Shown here piece after piece: positions 63,059-64,000 of a stretch of 64,000 bases of DNA (positions within the stretch are counted from its first letter, which is position 1; every line of letters begins with the position of its first letter). The translations under genes were made by a program, and so were the position numbers. The stretch lies in the NCBI GenBank assembly GCA_019722365.1, contig JADFUC010000432.1, positions 62,001 through 126,000 of the forward strand. The letters run 5' to 3'. The notes under the pieces were generated by a model that did no database searches, was not told the origin of the DNA, and was given only the letters and a program-made list of their open reading frames with translations. Source of the stretch: Lithospermum erythrorhizon (lineage: Eukaryota > Streptophyta > Magnoliopsida > Boraginales > Boraginaceae).

Positions 63059-64000
63059 GTGATTATTAATTTATATAATTTTCTTGGCTCTAATAAAAAT
63101 AAAGAAATAGTTAAACGTAAGGGGCCCAAACGTAAGATGGATACAAGTACAAGGTGTGTACCTAAAGAAAATATAATGAAAGCAAGAAAATATTCAAGAG
63201 ATGAGTACCTAAAGAAGAGGGTACAAAAGAAATTGAAAGAATTGAAAGATGAAATTGTAGATGAACCCTTCTTGTTTGAAGGTGTCAAGAAGTTAACTCA
63301 ACTAGAACAACATGAGTTTAAAACCAAGAAACAAATTTATGAGATTTCCAAGAATATGTTTGAAGAGGAACATGATAATAATAATAATGATTATTATAAA
63401 GTCCCTTATGGTTATGATGATGAACGTGGCTTAAATCATGAGAAAATATTTTCACATGGACCAAAATTTGAGTCAAAAGATATGAAACATGAATGTGATG
63501 AGTTTGTGTTTGAGAACCAAATTGATTTCGTCAAGGCTATGATAATGGATGGTGAGAATCTTGAACAAGACCAAACAAGAATTCAAGAATCAAAATCGGA
63601 TTTGGAAAAGCAGCTTCAAGAAGACAGGAAAACACTGCCTATTTATCAATATAGAGATGCATTGCTCCAAGCTGTTAGTGATCACCAGGTCCTTGTGATT
63701 GTAGGAGAGACGGGGTCAGGAAAAACGACCCAGATACCTCAGTATCTGCACGAGGCTGGGTACACGAAACGTGGAAAGATCGGGTGTACCCAGCCTCGTA
63801 GAGTAGCAGCAATGAGTGTTGCTACTCGGGTTTCAAAGGAATTGGGTGTGAAACTAGGCCCCATGAAGGTAGGATATTCGGATTCGTTTTAGAAGTTTGC
63901 CTCGGAGAGACTGTTCTGATACACGGTAGGTACTCTCAGCGGAATTCAGCCAGGGCCTGATCTTGCAAACTATGAGTGTGAGGATGAATACGAAAGTTTC
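63059..64000 (+). pseudogene. DEAH-box pre-mRNA splicing helicase fragment (PRP2/DEAH1-like)
   Basis: Intact relatives are spliceosomal ATP-dependent RNA helicases. An open frame to 63,892 encodes [66 protein letters not shown] and the motor start with motif I (Walker A) [20 protein letters not shown] and motif Ia [20 protein letters not shown]. After GVKLG the frame breaks ([11 protein letters not shown], then stop). A later remnant, PDLANYEC near 63,957, matches the usual PDLASYS word, with the DEAH segment decayed to a mixed stretch at the window edge. The N-terminal part of the family is also missing: the frame begins without a family start. It is a decayed, 5'-truncated fragment continuing beyond the window. 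Confidence 0.75.

Overview
This window is nuclear DNA from a flowering plant, almost certainly a eudicot. The evidence is split plant genes with GT-AG introns, AT-rich intergenic DNA, and plant-specific families: a tau-class GST, a pectin methylesterase inhibitor, DUF569 proteins, a GUB_WAK-type cell-wall protein, a HIPL-type protein, a TTC38-like TPR protein and an h-type thioredoxin. Two SINE-like insertions resemble the plant Au-type head, but the species cannot be fixed from the sequence alone.

Layout. 1-7,791 (+): an AMP deaminase (FAC1-type) locus with intact-looking first and last exons and a badly decayed middle, preceded by a decayed tandem copy of its own promoter and first exon. 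7,792-18,700: gene-poor, with duplicated non-coding blocks and short tandem repeats. 18,792-21,609 (+): a caprin-like RNA-binding protein gene with stops and frameshifts. 23,224-24,101 (+): an h-type thioredoxin. 24,781-25,362 (-): a PMEI-domain secreted protein. 26,038-27,513 (-) and 28,703-29,746 (-): two tandem DUF569 (fascin-like) genes, the second lacking the last exon. 31,191-35,091 (-): a TTC38-like TPR gene of about 14 exons. 36,656-37,889 (-): a tau GST. 38,700-40,520: two related hAT-like MITEs. 41,607-44,930 (+): a HIPL1-like GPI-anchored protein. 46,112-48,186 (-): a candidate non-autonomous Helitron carrying internal repeats. 48,496-49,496 (+): a GUB_WAK-domain protein without a kinase, ending in a membrane segment encoded by a small second exon. 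51,045-53,520 (-): a decayed hydroxyproline O-galactosyltransferase (GT31) copy. 53,840-62,300: gene-poor and repeat-rich. 62,499-62,930 (+): a decayed 5' fragment of a glycerol-3-phosphate acyltransferase. 63,059-64,000 (+): a decayed DEAH-box splicing helicase fragment running off the end.

The striking pattern is an alternation of intact single genes (thioredoxin, PMEI, DUF569, GST, HIPL1, GUB_WAK) with five broken copies of conserved single- or low-copy housekeeping genes. That would fit gene loss after a large duplication, or dispersal of gene fragments, though assembly error must be excluded for the smaller frameshifts. The intact genes do not form a pathway. Several act at the cell wall or cell surface (PMEI, GUB_WAK, HIPL1, and formerly the AGP galactosyltransferase), but I see no evidence that this is more than chance. 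I found no convincing new multi-gene system. The best leads are the candidate Helitron, the AMP deaminase locus with its repeated exon-1 pieces, the thioredoxin with an altered active-site strand, and the possible splice defect in the TTC38 gene.
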